NCBI GenBank assembly: GCA_900539715.1
Contig: UQDA01000011.1
Location: 1 to 64,000 of the forward strand
Length of the DNA stretch: 64,000 nt
Direction of reading: 5' to 3'
From: an uncultured Lachnospiraceae bacterium
GTDB lineage: Bacteria > Bacillota > Clostridia > Lachnospirales > Lachnospiraceae
Shown: positions 56,307-64,000 of the stretch, piece by piece
Layout of the letters: each line of letters starts with the position of its first letter
Numbering within the stretch: position 1 is the first letter of the stretch
Translations under genes and position numbers: made by a program
Notes under the pieces: generated by a model
Seen by the model: the letters and a program-made list of their open reading frames with translations, nothing else
Databases searched by the model: none
Told to the model about the DNA's origin: nothing

Positions 56307-57482
56307 TTACCCAATCAGGAAGAACAGGGAATTCGGCGCTGCCTCCTGCGGATATTCTCTGCCGAATCCGATAGATGGCATATTGTCAATCGCTTCTTTC
56401 TGAGCCTTTGTCACAAACTGATGGTTGTCATCTTCTGTAATGACTGTCGCAGGGTGGTGCTCCGGATGGGTATAGTTATTTGCCCCCTCAGCTACTCCAT
56501 CCAGCTTTGCTTTGTCTGAGGCGCTCATCAGGCCATTCGTATCTGTCGTGGCAGGATTGTAGGTAGTGTCCTTATCCTCTACCCACTTTGCCTGCCCGTC
56601 TGCAGACCATCCCAACACCTGCCCAGATGCTCCGCCTGCCGGGATATGCTTATTGCCGGACGTGTCAGGATGCGTATAGTTGTTTGCCCCTGCCGCAATA
56701 CCATCCAGTTTTTCTTTGTCTGTCTTGCTCATGCGACCATCTAAGTCTTTTGTTGCCAGCGGGATGCTGTTGGCGGAGATCGCCACCCACTCATTTCCGG
56801 TATAGCGGTAGGTCACATCCTCATCCTTGACGTTTACTGTCCATCCATCCTCCGGGTTCGGATAAGTTTTGGCAATGTCCGCAAAGGTTTCTACCGCCTC
56901 TTTCCAGTCAAGCTTTGTTTCCAGCGCTGAAAACTTGTTGTCCACCTCATTTTTGGTGTACTTGTCTGACCAGCCCTGCTTGTCCACATCACTGACAAAA
57001 CGGTGTTCTGCATCCTGCACGATCATCGTAGCTGCATGAGTCTTGGGATGGGAGTAATTATTTGCCCCTTCAGCAACACCATCCAGCTTTGCTTTGTCTG
57101 AGGCGCTCATCAGACCATTCGTATCTGTAGTGGCAGGATTGTAGGTAGTGTCCTTATCCTCTACCCACTTTGCCTGCCCGTCTGCAGACCATCCCAACAC
57201 CTGCCCAGATGCTCCGCCTGCCGGGATATGCTTATTGCCCGGCGTGTCAGGATGGGTATATCCAGCTCCCTTTGACAGCTCATCCCACCCTGCTCCGTTA
57301 TACACATAGGACGTCTTTGTCTCCTCAACATACACCATTAAACCGGCTGTTACAGCATTGAGCGTTACCAGCTCGTCCCTCTCTGTAATTGTCTTTACCT
57401 GACCGCGCGCATCCAGCAGGACTGCTGCCTGCAGCTTAAACCCGCTCGCTACCGTAATACCTTTTTTGTCCTGAAATCCCAT
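56307..57482 (-). CDS. Phage tail fibre with internal repeats
   Basis: AAGGAGG lies six bases before ATG. The 391-aa protein starts with a baseplate-attachment-like region (MGFQDKKGITVASGFKLQAAVLLDARGQVKTI) and contains two ~68-residue repeats with HPDTxGNKHIPAGGASGQVLGWSADGQAKWVEDKDTTYNP and SASDKAKLDGVAEGANNY, a trimeric-fibre shaft pattern, plus related KEKLDGIAAGANNYTHPD units. The end (SIGFGREYPQEAAPNSLFFLIG) is a short cap. It lies directly upstream of the switchable fibre gene and probably forms the shaft that carries it; that assembly is inference. Confidence 0.88.
   Translation of the reverse strand: MGFQDKKGITVASGFKLQAAVLLDARGQVKTITERDELVTLNAVTAGLMVYVEETKTSYVYNGAGWDELSKGAGYTHPDTPGNKHIPAGGASGQVLGWSADGQAKWVEDKDTTYNPATTDTNGLMSASDKAKLDGVAEGANNYSHPKTHAATMIVQDAEHRFVSDVDKQGWSDKYTKNEVDNKFSALETKLDWKEAVETFADIAKTYPNPEDGWTVNVKDEDVTYRYTGNEWVAISANSIPLATKDLDGRMSKTDKEKLDGIAAGANNYTHPDTSGNKHIPAGGASGQVLGWSADGQAKWVEDKDTTYNPATTDTNGLMSASDKAKLDGVAEGANNYTHPEHHPATVITEDDNHQFVTKAQKEAIDNMPSIGFGREYPQEAAPNSLFFLIG
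56477..56680 (-). repeat. Fibre gene direct repeat, copy at 56,477
   Basis: About 204 bases nearly identical (a few scattered substitutions) to 57057-57259, in the same orientation within the fibre gene and in frame. Such near-identical repeats can expand or contract by homologous recombination. Confidence 0.8.
57057..57259 (-). repeat. Fibre gene direct repeat, copy at 57,057
   Basis: Partner of 56477-56680, 580 bases apart. The longest identical run covers the part encoding the Trp-Ser-Ala-Asp-Gly and Lys-Trp-Val-Glu-Asp motifs. Confidence 0.8.
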
Positions 57483-57510
57483 GGTTAAATCCTCCTTAAA
57501 GCGTACTTAA

Positions 57511-58524
57511 TCAATAGTTAAAGCTCATCTTAAATGCCGCTACTGTAGACGGATCGTTAATATATGCGTAATAATCAACGCCATCCACCTGCACTGTCGT
57601 CTGCACAAAAGTGCCGGTCACGTCAAAGCTGTTGGCATCCAGAATCTTCGCCAGCGCACCGTAGCTCTTAGGATAAGCGATCAGCATCCGCTGGTTGTTA
57701 CAATTATAAACAAAGGATTTATTCCCTTTAGCCTGTACAACCTTAGTAGCTGCCTTGATCACACTCTCTGTCGCCGTCGCACCTGCTGCCACCGCGCCCC
57801 AGTAATACGGGGATACAAAACTAAAGGATCCTGTCTTTGCCGTTACTACCTTATTCTCATTGTCCGTTACCTTGACCGTGAGCTGCTTGGCTGCCGTCAC
57901 AGTTAAGGCCTTCGTGAGCGTCACTGTATTGACGCCCGCCTTGATTCCAGAGGTGAGTGCCCCCAGGGATGTATCAGCATCAAATACCTCTATCTTTTTA
58001 ATCCCTGTAGACCCCATTGTGATGTTCACATCCACCGCCGTCACAGACTGGGATGTGCCGATTTCAAAGGTACCTCCGTTCGCCGGCTTTGCGCTGGCAG
58101 ATACCGTCGGCGCCACATAAGCATGGAGCATCTTGTCTAAAAGCTCCGCAGCGTTGATGCCCGATGTTGGAGGCACATATCCCTTCGGAATACCTCCCAC
58201 CGCCACAGTGCTCGCCGTCTGGTTTTTATAAACAACCTCATCTTTGTTTGCCTTATTTCCCACTGCCGCCTGCAAGGCATCTGCCACATCCTTGTGGCTT
58301 TCGATATAGGCTGCAATCTCCTGCAGGGTATCAAAATTTTCCGGCGCACTGCCTACCACTGCCTGAATCCGCTCGTTGACCAGATCCATGACTGTCTTAT
58401 TTTCTCCTTCCCTGTCACTCGCAAGGATGGCATCCACAACCGTTTTGGGAAAATACTTCTCCCACTTTGGTGCTTCGCCCTTTGCCGCCGTGTTGCGCGC
58501 CATAAATACTCTTTCGTTTGCCAT
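57511..58524 (-). CDS. Phage tail/fibre structural protein
   Basis: Start 58524 (MANERV) follows AAGGAGG; the longer frame overlaps the upstream gene and is unsupported. The 337-aa protein begins with a helical region (WEKYFPKTVVDAILASDREGENKTVMDLVNERIQAVVGSAPENFDTLQEIAAYIESHKDVADAL), a common baseplate-proximal fibre segment, then an Ig-like domain (PTVSASAKPANGGTFEIGTSQSVTAVDVNITMGS) and a beta C-terminus. Ig-like domains in phage tails often bind carbohydrate on the host. Exact place in the particle is inference. Confidence 0.85.
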   Translation of the reverse strand: MANERVFMARNTAAKGEAPKWEKYFPKTVVDAILASDREGENKTVMDLVNERIQAVVGSAPENFDTLQEIAAYIESHKDVADALQAAVGNKANKDEVVYKNQTASTVAVGGIPKGYVPPTSGINAAELLDKMLHAYVAPTVSASAKPANGGTFEIGTSQSVTAVDVNITMGSTGIKKIEVFDADTSLGALTSGIKAGVNTVTLTKALTVTAAKQLTVKVTDNENKVVTAKTGSFSFVSPYYWGAVAAGATATESVIKAATKVVQAKGNKSFVYNCNNQRMLIAYPKSYGALAKILDANSFDVTGTFVQTTVQVDGVDYYAYINDPSTVAAFKMSFNY

Positions 58525-58543
58525 TTCTTTGTCCTCCTTAAAA

Positions 58544-59257
58544 TTATATCTGCCCGAAAAAGGTGGTATCCTCCTCCGGGGTACTGCCAACAGTTATCTT
58601 GCCTTCTACAATTCCCCAGTTATCCCCAGCTGTCGGGGACTGGTCTGAGATCACCAGATTCGTAGGGGCTGCCACCACAAAGTCCCCAGCTGGAACCGGA
58701 GGCTCCCCACCTATGTCCATGATAAGCAGCACATCGCCTTCCCGGATCTCCGTATCTGCTGCTCCCACAAAAATATGCCCGGAATGCCGCATATGCTCTT
58801 CCAGCTTCTGCTCCAGATAGTCCTTCCGCACAAAATCGCTGACACTCACATCAAAAGTGATTTTGTCCGTGGAGCTGACCCGGACTGCAATGTTATGCAA
58901 ATACTGTACTTCTCTTTCTTCAATAGGCGGGATCCGTTCGCCCTCTGCATCCTGTCCCACAAAGATCAGGACATCCCGGTTTGCGGCCGAATCATGCGCA
59001 TATACGCCAGACTGCTGCAAAAGATACCCTTCATGCAGCTCAAGATTTGTCAGCATACAGTGGATGACCGCCTCATTCACATCCTGCTCCACGGATTCAA
59101 TTTGGAGGCGCTGCTTTACATCCAGCAAGGCTTCCAGCTTTTCAGGCGCGGCCGACACGCCGCTCCCCACTTCTACCCTAACCAGGTGCATTTTGATCAT
59201 CTGGGCATTGACGCGCGCAAGGTATCTTTCCCCTGCTGCCGTTAAAACATATTTCAT
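58544..59257 (-). CDS. Tail-collar fibre protein
   Basis: The 237-aa product starts MKYVLTAAGERYLARVNAQMIKMHLVRVEVGSG, a variant of the phage tail-collar fibre N-terminus (DUF3751-like, as in P2 gpH) that binds the baseplate, and continues with VEQDVNEAVIHCMLTNLELHEGYLLQQSGVYA. It has a Gly/Pro-rich C-terminus ending TTFFGQI. It overlaps the YmfQ-like gene upstream by 4 bp. It probably links fibres to the baseplate. Confidence 0.87.
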   Translation of the reverse strand: MKYVLTAAGERYLARVNAQMIKMHLVRVEVGSGVSAAPEKLEALLDVKQRLQIESVEQDVNEAVIHCMLTNLELHEGYLLQQSGVYAHDSAANRDVLIFVGQDAEGERIPPIEEREVQYLHNIAVRVSSTDKITFDVSVSDFVRKDYLEQKLEEHMRHSGHIFVGAADTEIREGDVLLIMDIGGEPPVPAGDFVVAAPTNLVISDQSPTAGDNWGIVEGKITVGSTPEEDTTFFGQI

Positions 59258-59859
59258 ACCATTCTCACCTCCTCCTGCCGCACCGCAATGAATGTCCCAT
59301 AGCCTCCTGCATACAGCACCGAAAACAGCCCGCTGATGTCCACCTCTGATTCCGACATATGGATGATCCGCCCGTACCCTGCCCCATACAGGTCAAGCCG
59401 GGCATTCCGGATCAGTCGCTCAATAAATTTATAATTCAAGTGGGCGGGACGGGCATCATGCACCGCCCTGCGGGCAATTCCCAAAAAGTCCGACAGTTTA
59501 TCCTCCTGCACATACACCGTAAATGCATATTCCGTCGGATGCTCCTCGATCCGGACGTTTTCTGCCCCCATCGTCTGGCGTACCAGATTTTCCAGCATCT
59601 TTACCGTGGCGGGCATCCGCATATTGAGTTTTGCCAGTACCCGGGCGCGGCGTTGCTCCTGCGTAAGCTCCGGATCTTCAACGATCCCGAAATCCTGCTC
59701 CCACTGGTTCAGGCTGTACGTTGCCGTTTTGATATAAAACTGGGCTAAAAGCTCTGTCAGGATCCCCTCCAGCCTGTCCAGCTCCGGCTGCTCTGCCTCA
59801 AACAGCTCTGCCATCTCCCGCATCCGGGCAACAAAGGGCGGCACACTCTTTTTAAGCAT
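59254..59859 (-). CDS. YmfQ/DUF2313 baseplate protein
   Basis: The 201-aa protein has the family marks LTELLAQFYIKTATYSLNQWEQDFGI and LTQEQRRARVLAKLNMRMPATVKMLENLVRQTMGAENVRIEEHP, as in Mu gp48/YmfQ, a baseplate wedge component that links to fibres. It overlaps the baseplate J gene by 8 bp and the collar gene by 4 bp. Confidence 0.92.
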   Translation of the reverse strand: MLKKSVPPFVARMREMAELFEAEQPELDRLEGILTELLAQFYIKTATYSLNQWEQDFGIVEDPELTQEQRRARVLAKLNMRMPATVKMLENLVRQTMGAENVRIEEHPTEYAFTVYVQEDKLSDFLGIARRAVHDARPAHLNYKFIERLIRNARLDLYGAGYGRIIHMSESEVDISGLFSVLYAGGYGTFIAVRQEEVRMV

Positions 59860-60904
59860 CCGCCACCTCCTTTACACTGATCCGCACGGGCAACGCTACC
59901 GGGAACTGTCTTGCTGTCAGAACCAGACTTTTTTCCTGCCCGTTAATTCGGAAGTTTTCCACATCCACCACCCCCGGACAGTCAAAAACCAACGCCACAA
60001 TCCCCAGATAAGACACTACTGTGGATAAAAATGCCGTATCCTCACAGTATCTGTCCAGCAGCTCCTGCAGACGTGCTGTTACCATGGATTCCGTGTATCC
60101 ACTCTTTACCAGCACCGCCGCCTCTACCTGCAGCTCCACCGCTTCCGCGCTTGTTACCAGCACATCCGCCCCGATCGGCCGCTGGGACTCAATATATTCC
60201 GCCACATCAGCGATCAGGCTTTCCGGAGCCGGTTCGTTATCATCTGCGATCAGCACCACGTCTACCGTCCCGTTTCCCCTGGCGAGGTCAAATACCTTTA
60301 CCTTATGTACGCCGGGGATTTCCTTTGCCCACTGGATATAGTGGGCAATGTTGCCGCTAATCGCCGGGGTACGGATATGCTCCAGCGCCCTCTGCCGCAG
60401 GACGTCATCACTTTCCCGGTCATATCCACCCTCTGCATCTTCCGGATTTGTGATTTTACTGATCTGGCTGCTGTCCGTCTCTGTGATGCTTCCGGCAGCC
60501 ACGTTGCCCTGCTCCCCTGCTGTCATGCAGACCGCCCGGACCTGTACCGCCCCTGTGCCTTCGATCACAAAGTCATCCAGCAAAAAAGCAATCTCCCCGG
60601 CATACCCTGTCACACCGCTGTAATCCCCGGAATCCCCGGTCACTTCCACGACCGCCTCCGCCTTCGTTGCCTCCCGGCGGGTGATCCCGTAATCACTGCA
60701 GGCACTGTCCAGATTTTTCCCAACCGCAGTGATAACAAATGCCTGCGGCAGGATGTCTTCGATATCCTCCGCATAGACCCTTGCCAGTTCATTGGCGACC
60801 GCCTGCAGGTTATCTGCCGTCCATGTGCCCTCCCGTCTGTCCGCTTCCGTCGTAATCCTGTCTTTCATGCGGTTTAAGATTGCTATAAAGCTGTTTTCAC
60901 TCAT
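59852..60904 (-). CDS. Baseplate J-like protein
   Basis: Start 60904 (MSENSF) has GGAGG seven bases upstream. The 350-aa protein matches the baseplate J/gp47 family: GKNLDSACSDYGITRREATKAEAVVEVTGDSGDYSG, EGGYDRESDDVLRQRALEHIRTPAISGNIAHYIQWAKEIPGVHKVKVFDL and PIGADVLVTSAEAV. It forms the baseplate wedge of contractile tails. Its start overlaps the DUF2634 stop by 8 bp. Confidence 0.96.
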   Translation of the reverse strand: MSENSFIAILNRMKDRITTEADRREGTWTADNLQAVANELARVYAEDIEDILPQAFVITAVGKNLDSACSDYGITRREATKAEAVVEVTGDSGDYSGVTGYAGEIAFLLDDFVIEGTGAVQVRAVCMTAGEQGNVAAGSITETDSSQISKITNPEDAEGGYDRESDDVLRQRALEHIRTPAISGNIAHYIQWAKEIPGVHKVKVFDLARGNGTVDVVLIADDNEPAPESLIADVAEYIESQRPIGADVLVTSAEAVELQVEAAVLVKSGYTESMVTARLQELLDRYCEDTAFLSTVVSYLGIVALVFDCPGVVDVENFRINGQEKSLVLTARQFPVALPVRISVKEVADA

Positions 60905-61337
60905 TGTAAACCTCCGTCTCATGGGTAAAGCGCCCGTAAACTGTCGTGACATCAAACACTACCGTCATCTCCGATCCCCTGTGTTCAAACTGAAAACCGG
61001 ACAATTCCTGAATGTACGGGTTTACCATCAGAGTTTCCGTGATGTAGCGTTTTACCTCACTGTCTAGGATGTCCCTGTTGTTGGAATACCCGATCACAGC
61101 CTCCAGCTCGCTCCCGTAGGCATGGGTATAGACAGGCCACACAAAGCGGCGCGTCAGCAATGCCTTGTATATCCAGACCCGCACAGCCTCATCCTTTTCG
61201 ACCAGATAGGGTTTCCCACCCTTACGTTTCAGGCAGTTATTTTCATAGTCATATGCCAGTTCCCGGAAGACAGGCAGCTCCTGTGCAGCACGCTCCTCCA
61301 GTTCCGGCACGTCCTGTGTAAATGGGAAAATACTCAT
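60897..61337 (-). CDS. DUF2634 baseplate protein (XkdS-like)
   Basis: The 146-aa protein (AYDYENNCLKRKGGKPYLVEKDEAVRVWIYKALLTRRFVWPVYTHAYGSELEAVIGY) fits DUF2634/XkdS, the gp25-like wedge protein of PBSX-type tails. It overlaps the DUF2577 gene by 4 bp. Confidence 0.93.
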   Translation of the reverse strand: MSIFPFTQDVPELEERAAQELPVFRELAYDYENNCLKRKGGKPYLVEKDEAVRVWIYKALLTRRFVWPVYTHAYGSELEAVIGYSNNRDILDSEVKRYITETLMVNPYIQELSGFQFEHRGSEMTVVFDVTTVYGRFTHETEVYNE

Positions 61338-61681
61338 AACGCCGCCACCTTCCCGCAGATCAAAAAGTAGTTTCCGACCCGCTGTACCAGTACATAATCC
61401 CCGGGCTGTACCCGGATACCTTCGTACATTTCTTTCAAAAACCCCTTCAAGGCAGGGGATACATATTCCTCCTGCTCCAAAATCGCCGCCAGCTCCTCGT
61501 CCTTGTTGGAACTTGTCACCTGATTGCAGTAGATATGCTCTGCGATCGGCACGCCATTCACTGAAATGCTGACCGGATCCACTCCTGTTACGACCCCAAC
61601 CGTCATGTCAGGTCCATTCATTGCCCGCCCCTGCCGTTTCATGACCTCCACAAAACGTGCGTAGGGATTTCCTTGTGCCAT
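61334..61681 (-). CDS. DUF2577 phage protein (XkdR-like)
   Basis: Start 61681 (MAQGNPY) has TTGGAGGT nine bases upstream; the longer frame lies inside the upstream gene. The 115-aa product (MTVGVVTGVDPVSISVNGVPI, PGDYVLVQRVGNYFLICGKVAAL) fits DUF2577/XkdR, an OB-fold-like small baseplate protein. Confidence 0.9.
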   Translation of the reverse strand: MAQGNPYARFVEVMKRQGRAMNGPDMTVGVVTGVDPVSISVNGVPIAEHIYCNQVTSSNKDEELAAILEQEEYVSPALKGFLKEMYEGIRVQPGDYVLVQRVGNYFLICGKVAAL

Positions 61682-61682
61682 T

Positions 61683-62585
61683 TTATGCCACCTCCAAAAA
61701 CCGCAGCCCCAGCGTTGTCCGATAGTCAGCCCCAGTCCACGAATGCTCATCCGATATGATCGTAAAGCGCCCGCGGATCTTAGAATTTACCTTTTCCACC
61801 ACAATCGCCCGTCCAGTCTGGTAGGCAGGGTTACCGCGCACAACCACCTTCCCGGAATCTTCAATCCCTCTCAACAGCTTACGCGCCTCCCCTGCCACAT
61901 CCGTTTCATTCCCAGCCTGCTTATAAGCCTCACGGATGATGCCATACCCTGTGAGACCGTTGGAAACCTCCCCGATGGGCTGGTCAGACGCCCCAAGAAT
62001 CACGACCTGGTTTACCAGATTTTCGATGCTGCTCTTATACTGGGCATCCATTACCGAATCATCCCCGGTCACTGCTCCTGCAAGTTGTTCGCCATATTTC
62101 TCCACGCACACCGACTGCCCCTGCATATACAGATGGGCATCCATGCCCTCATAAGCCGTCTGGATAACCTGCGCAATGGATTTTTCCCCTGTGCTGATCA
62201 CTTCCACTTCGCCGCCGGGGTCATACAACGCACCGCAAGATACACCGGCTTCCGCGCAGACTGCCGCTGTTACCGCAGCAGGGCTGCCTTTATACACGCC
62301 AAATGCCTTCCCGCGCAGATACCAGGCATAGTCATAAGCCATCGACTGCATTTTGATATCGTCCTCTGTCCGCTCTTCCGTAAGCACGATCCCGTCAAAC
62401 AGGATACTGCCGTCCTCCAGAATCAGCCTGTCCCCTTTCCTAACAGATATGTTATGAACATTCGGGTTCTGCGGCGCATACAGGTAACTGATTGTAACCT
62501 TGCGCGCCAGCTGGTTTTCATCTCCTGACCAACTGATACTTTCGATATATTTTGATACATTGCTCCCGTTTATAAGCACATTCAA
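61683..62585 (-). CDS. XkdQ-like tail hub protein
   Basis: The 300-aa protein (MNVLINGSNVSKYIESISWSGDENQLARKVTISYLYAP ... LILEDGSILFDGIVLTEERTEDDIKMQSMAYDYAWYLRGKAFGVYKG) matches XkdQ, equivalent to gpD/gp44 baseplate hub proteins through which the tail tube leaves. It overlaps the LysM gene by 4 bp and ends one base before the DUF2577 start. Confidence 0.94.
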   Translation of the reverse strand: MNVLINGSNVSKYIESISWSGDENQLARKVTISYLYAPQNPNVHNISVRKGDRLILEDGSILFDGIVLTEERTEDDIKMQSMAYDYAWYLRGKAFGVYKGSPAAVTAAVCAEAGVSCGALYDPGGEVEVISTGEKSIAQVIQTAYEGMDAHLYMQGQSVCVEKYGEQLAGAVTGDDSVMDAQYKSSIENLVNQVVILGASDQPIGEVSNGLTGYGIIREAYKQAGNETDVAGEARKLLRGIEDSGKVVVRGNPAYQTGRAIVVEKVNSKIRGRFTIISDEHSWTGADYRTTLGLRFLEVA

Positions 62586-63208
62586 TCCGGTATCACCAGC
62601 CTTTCCCCACCAGTCAGGTCATCTTCTGTCATGCCATTGGCCGCCGCGATGTCCTTCCAGCGGCTACCGTCCCCATAATACCGGCATGCAAGATTCCAGA
62701 GAGAATCCCCAGCCTTTGCCGTAACCGTCTTCGGGATACTCGCTTTTGTGTTGCGCTCGCAGATACCTGTTTCCGTATAACGCTTAACCCAGCTTGCAAC
62801 CGGCTGCGTGTTCAGGTCACGGTTCTCCACAAAGCTCCACGACACATAAATGTCCGTCTGGCCTTCCTTGTATGTTTCAGTCGCGGAAGATACCGTAAAC
62901 TGGGCGTTGACGTCCGACCCGGATATGATGATGCGGATCGGACGCTTCCCGTTTTTCGCTTTCTTTACGGAGGATATGACCTGCTCCGGGTCAATCCCTT
63001 TATAAAACGGGCTGCTGCTGTCTGGAAGAAACGTGGACAACAAGACTTTGATCAGTCCACGGTTACCCGGTACATTAAACTCACCCACATTCAGCAGATC
63101 GATCGTTTTATCCTTGCTGTCCTGTGTCACGCTGATTTCCTTTGGGTTGACGGGCAGTTCCCACCGCCCATCATCCGTTTCCAGCATCACGCTCCTTGTC
63201 TTTCCCAT
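62582..63208 (-). CDS. LysM tail protein (XkdP-like)
   Basis: The 208-aa protein has an XkdP-type N-terminal domain (VNPKEISVTQDSKDKTIDLLNVGEFNVPGNRGLIKVLLSTFLP) and a C-terminal LysM (VTAKAGDSLWNLACRYYGDGSRWKDIAAANGM, ~165-205). It lies between tape measure and hub genes, as in PBSX, and likely touches peptidoglycan during injection. Its ATG overlaps the tape measure TAA by one base. Confidence 0.94.
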   Translation of the reverse strand: MGKTRSVMLETDDGRWELPVNPKEISVTQDSKDKTIDLLNVGEFNVPGNRGLIKVLLSTFLPDSSSPFYKGIDPEQVISSVKKAKNGKRPIRIIISGSDVNAQFTVSSATETYKEGQTDIYVSWSFVENRDLNTQPVASWVKRYTETGICERNTKASIPKTVTAKAGDSLWNLACRYYGDGSRWKDIAAANGMTEDDLTGGERLVIPD

Positions 63209-64000
63209 TACTGGTTATCCTCCGCTTCCTCGATCTTCCGGATGATCTCCTCTGCCACCCGTTCAATATCCTGTTCGCTTCTGACCTCCATATGCTCCAC
63301 GTTCACGTTGATGTTCCGGCTGCCGCCCTGAACCTGTTGCGTCACCGGATTTGACAATATCTTACTGCCTCCCGGCAGGTTTACCAGCTCCGGCCCATGC
63401 TCGCCTACAGTGGTCCATCCGCCTGAAAAGTATGATGTTCCTGTGGCATTCGCCGCCGGTGTTTCCTTGGACTTTCCGCTGCCAAATATGCCGCGCACCT
63501 TACTCACTGCGCCGCTGACAGCCTTGACCGCCCCGCCGAATGCATCTGCAAGCCCCTGCACGATCGGACCGATCACTGCCCACACCTGTTCGATCACGCC
63601 CTGAATGTACGGGAATGCCCATCCGACTGCATCTGCAACCAGCCCGACACCTTCTATCACAAGCCCGAGGATAGGCTCCGCAACTGTCCAGATTGCTGAA
63701 AGCTGCCCTGATATGGCTGGCGCAACTGTCTCGAAGACCTGCTGCAGGATTCCTGCCTTTCCCCCAATGATGCCGAATATCTCAGCAACCTTAGAACCAA
63801 CGCCAGATACAACTTCCGAAACGACCGGCATTACAACAGCAACTACGCTGCCGATCCCCGCAAATGCTGCCGCAAGGGGCGGGATCACCGATGTGGCAAC
63901 CTCCGAAATGGCAAGCACCACCGGTTCCAGTGTCGGCAGGACTGCCATAAAAGAGTCCCGCAGGGATGCGATCGCTGGCTGCGCTACCGCAAAAGCCCCT
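63208..64000 (-). CDS. Tail tape measure protein, C-terminal part
   Basis: The frame is open to the right edge, so the ATG at 63948 is internal. The visible 263 residues are Ala/Val/Gly-rich amphipathic repeats (VVSEVVSGVGSKVAEIFGIIGGKAGILQQVFETVAP; QVWAVIGPIVQGLADAFGGAVKAVSGAVSKV), then a C-terminal domain GTSYFSGGWTTVGEHGPELVNLPGGSKILSN common at the end of Gram-positive tape measure proteins. It sets tail length and passes out at injection. Confidence 0.93.
   Translation of the reverse strand, partial: GAFAVAQPAIASLRDSFMAVLPTLEPVVLAISEVATSVIPPLAAAFAGIGSVVAVVMPVVSEVVSGVGSKVAEIFGIIGGKAGILQQVFETVAPAISGQLSAIWTVAEPILGLVIEGVGLVADAVGWAFPYIQGVIEQVWAVIGPIVQGLADAFGGAVKAVSGAVSKVRGIFGSGKSKETPAANATGTSYFSGGWTTVGEHGPELVNLPGGSKILSNPVTQQVQGGSRNINVNVEHMEVRSEQDIERVAEEIIRKIEEAEDNQ

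Larger units (their letters stand above)
50092..64000. mobile_element. Prophage, late tail and lysis region (incomplete)
   Basis: From the lysin to the right edge every clear late gene is a phage tail, fibre or lysis gene, in the order of PBSX/XkdP-like contractile-tail phages: tape measure, LysM, XkdQ, DUF2577, DUF2634, baseplate J, YmfQ-like, fibres, holin, lysin. The left boundary is placed in the AT-rich stretch 50,072-50,190, which differs from its surroundings; no attachment repeat can be defined because the other end is out of view. Head, packaging and integration genes are not in the window. Confidence 0.9.

Noticed and set aside
56477..57259. CRISPR-like or mobile repeat
   Set aside because: Only two long copies, in frame within a fibre gene, with no spacers or cas genes.
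52134..57482. Diversity-generating retroelement acting on the fibre
   Set aside because: No reverse transcriptase, no template/variable repeat pair with A-directed changes; the cassettes are unrelated in sequence rather than point-diversified.
61743..62528. Long plus-strand open frames opposite the phage tail genes (and similar ones opposite leuS, GH2 and thiolase)
   Set aside because: They are antisense shadows of strongly supported genes, without ribosome sites or protein-like composition.

Overview
The window is a Firmicutes chromosome segment, most likely Lachnospiraceae (order Eubacteriales). This is inferred from strong AGGAGG ribosome sites, a leucyl-tRNA synthetase T-box, a Cys/Gly-rich small protein, YesM/YesN regulators with LplABC-like transporters, and DUF4340/GldG transport genes. 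There are no rRNA or tRNA genes and no CRISPR array. Roughly 1-50,080 is host chromosome. About 50,090 to the right edge is the late (tail and lysis) region of a prophage with a contractile tail, which continues beyond the window.

Host part, left to right: end of a Cys-rich small protein and two small conserved genes (1-1,222); a leftward ABC exporter operon with a permease-GldG fusion (1,271-4,913); leuS behind a T-box (5,131-7,908); a membrane protein under a promoter that carries a perfect palindrome (7,987-9,683); an EF-G-like GTPase (9,992-12,082); the rightward aroF-tyrA-aroA operon (12,316-15,732); a surface protein, an Mrp/NBP35 ATPase and a DUF2325 protein (15,841-19,747); pckA, then a remnant of a sugar O-acetyltransferase with an in-frame internal deletion (19,991-21,899); MATE and DUF2500 genes; a carbohydrate block (24,005-36,143) with a GH2 glycosidase plus MFS operon opposite an AraC regulator, and a CUT1 ABC transporter opposite a YesM/YesN two-component pair; a deacetylase-like/acyltransferase operon (36,176-39,653); rRNA pseudouridine synthase, atypical ligA, metA; peroxiredoxin, thiolase, yaaA, a nucleoid-associated protein, bioY and an M32 carboxypeptidase.

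Prophage part, all late genes leftward: tape measure, LysM baseplate hub, XkdQ-like, DUF2577, DUF2634, baseplate J, YmfQ-like, tail-collar and fibre genes, then holin, an anti-defence Tad2-like protein, DUF6275 and a GH25 endolysin.

The most striking feature is a shufflon-like tail-fibre switch at 52,134-55,940. Four copies of TAAGTAGGGATTT lie in alternating orientation. Each encodes the same peptide, Leu-Ser-Arg-Asp-Leu, in frame at the start of one of four different fibre C-terminal segments. The segments form two tail-to-tail pairs, and a tyrosine recombinase gene lies between the pairs. One segment is now joined to the constant fibre N-terminus (gene starting at 56,296) and the other three are silent stores. 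Inversion at these sites would exchange the receptor-binding end of the fibre without breaking the reading frame.
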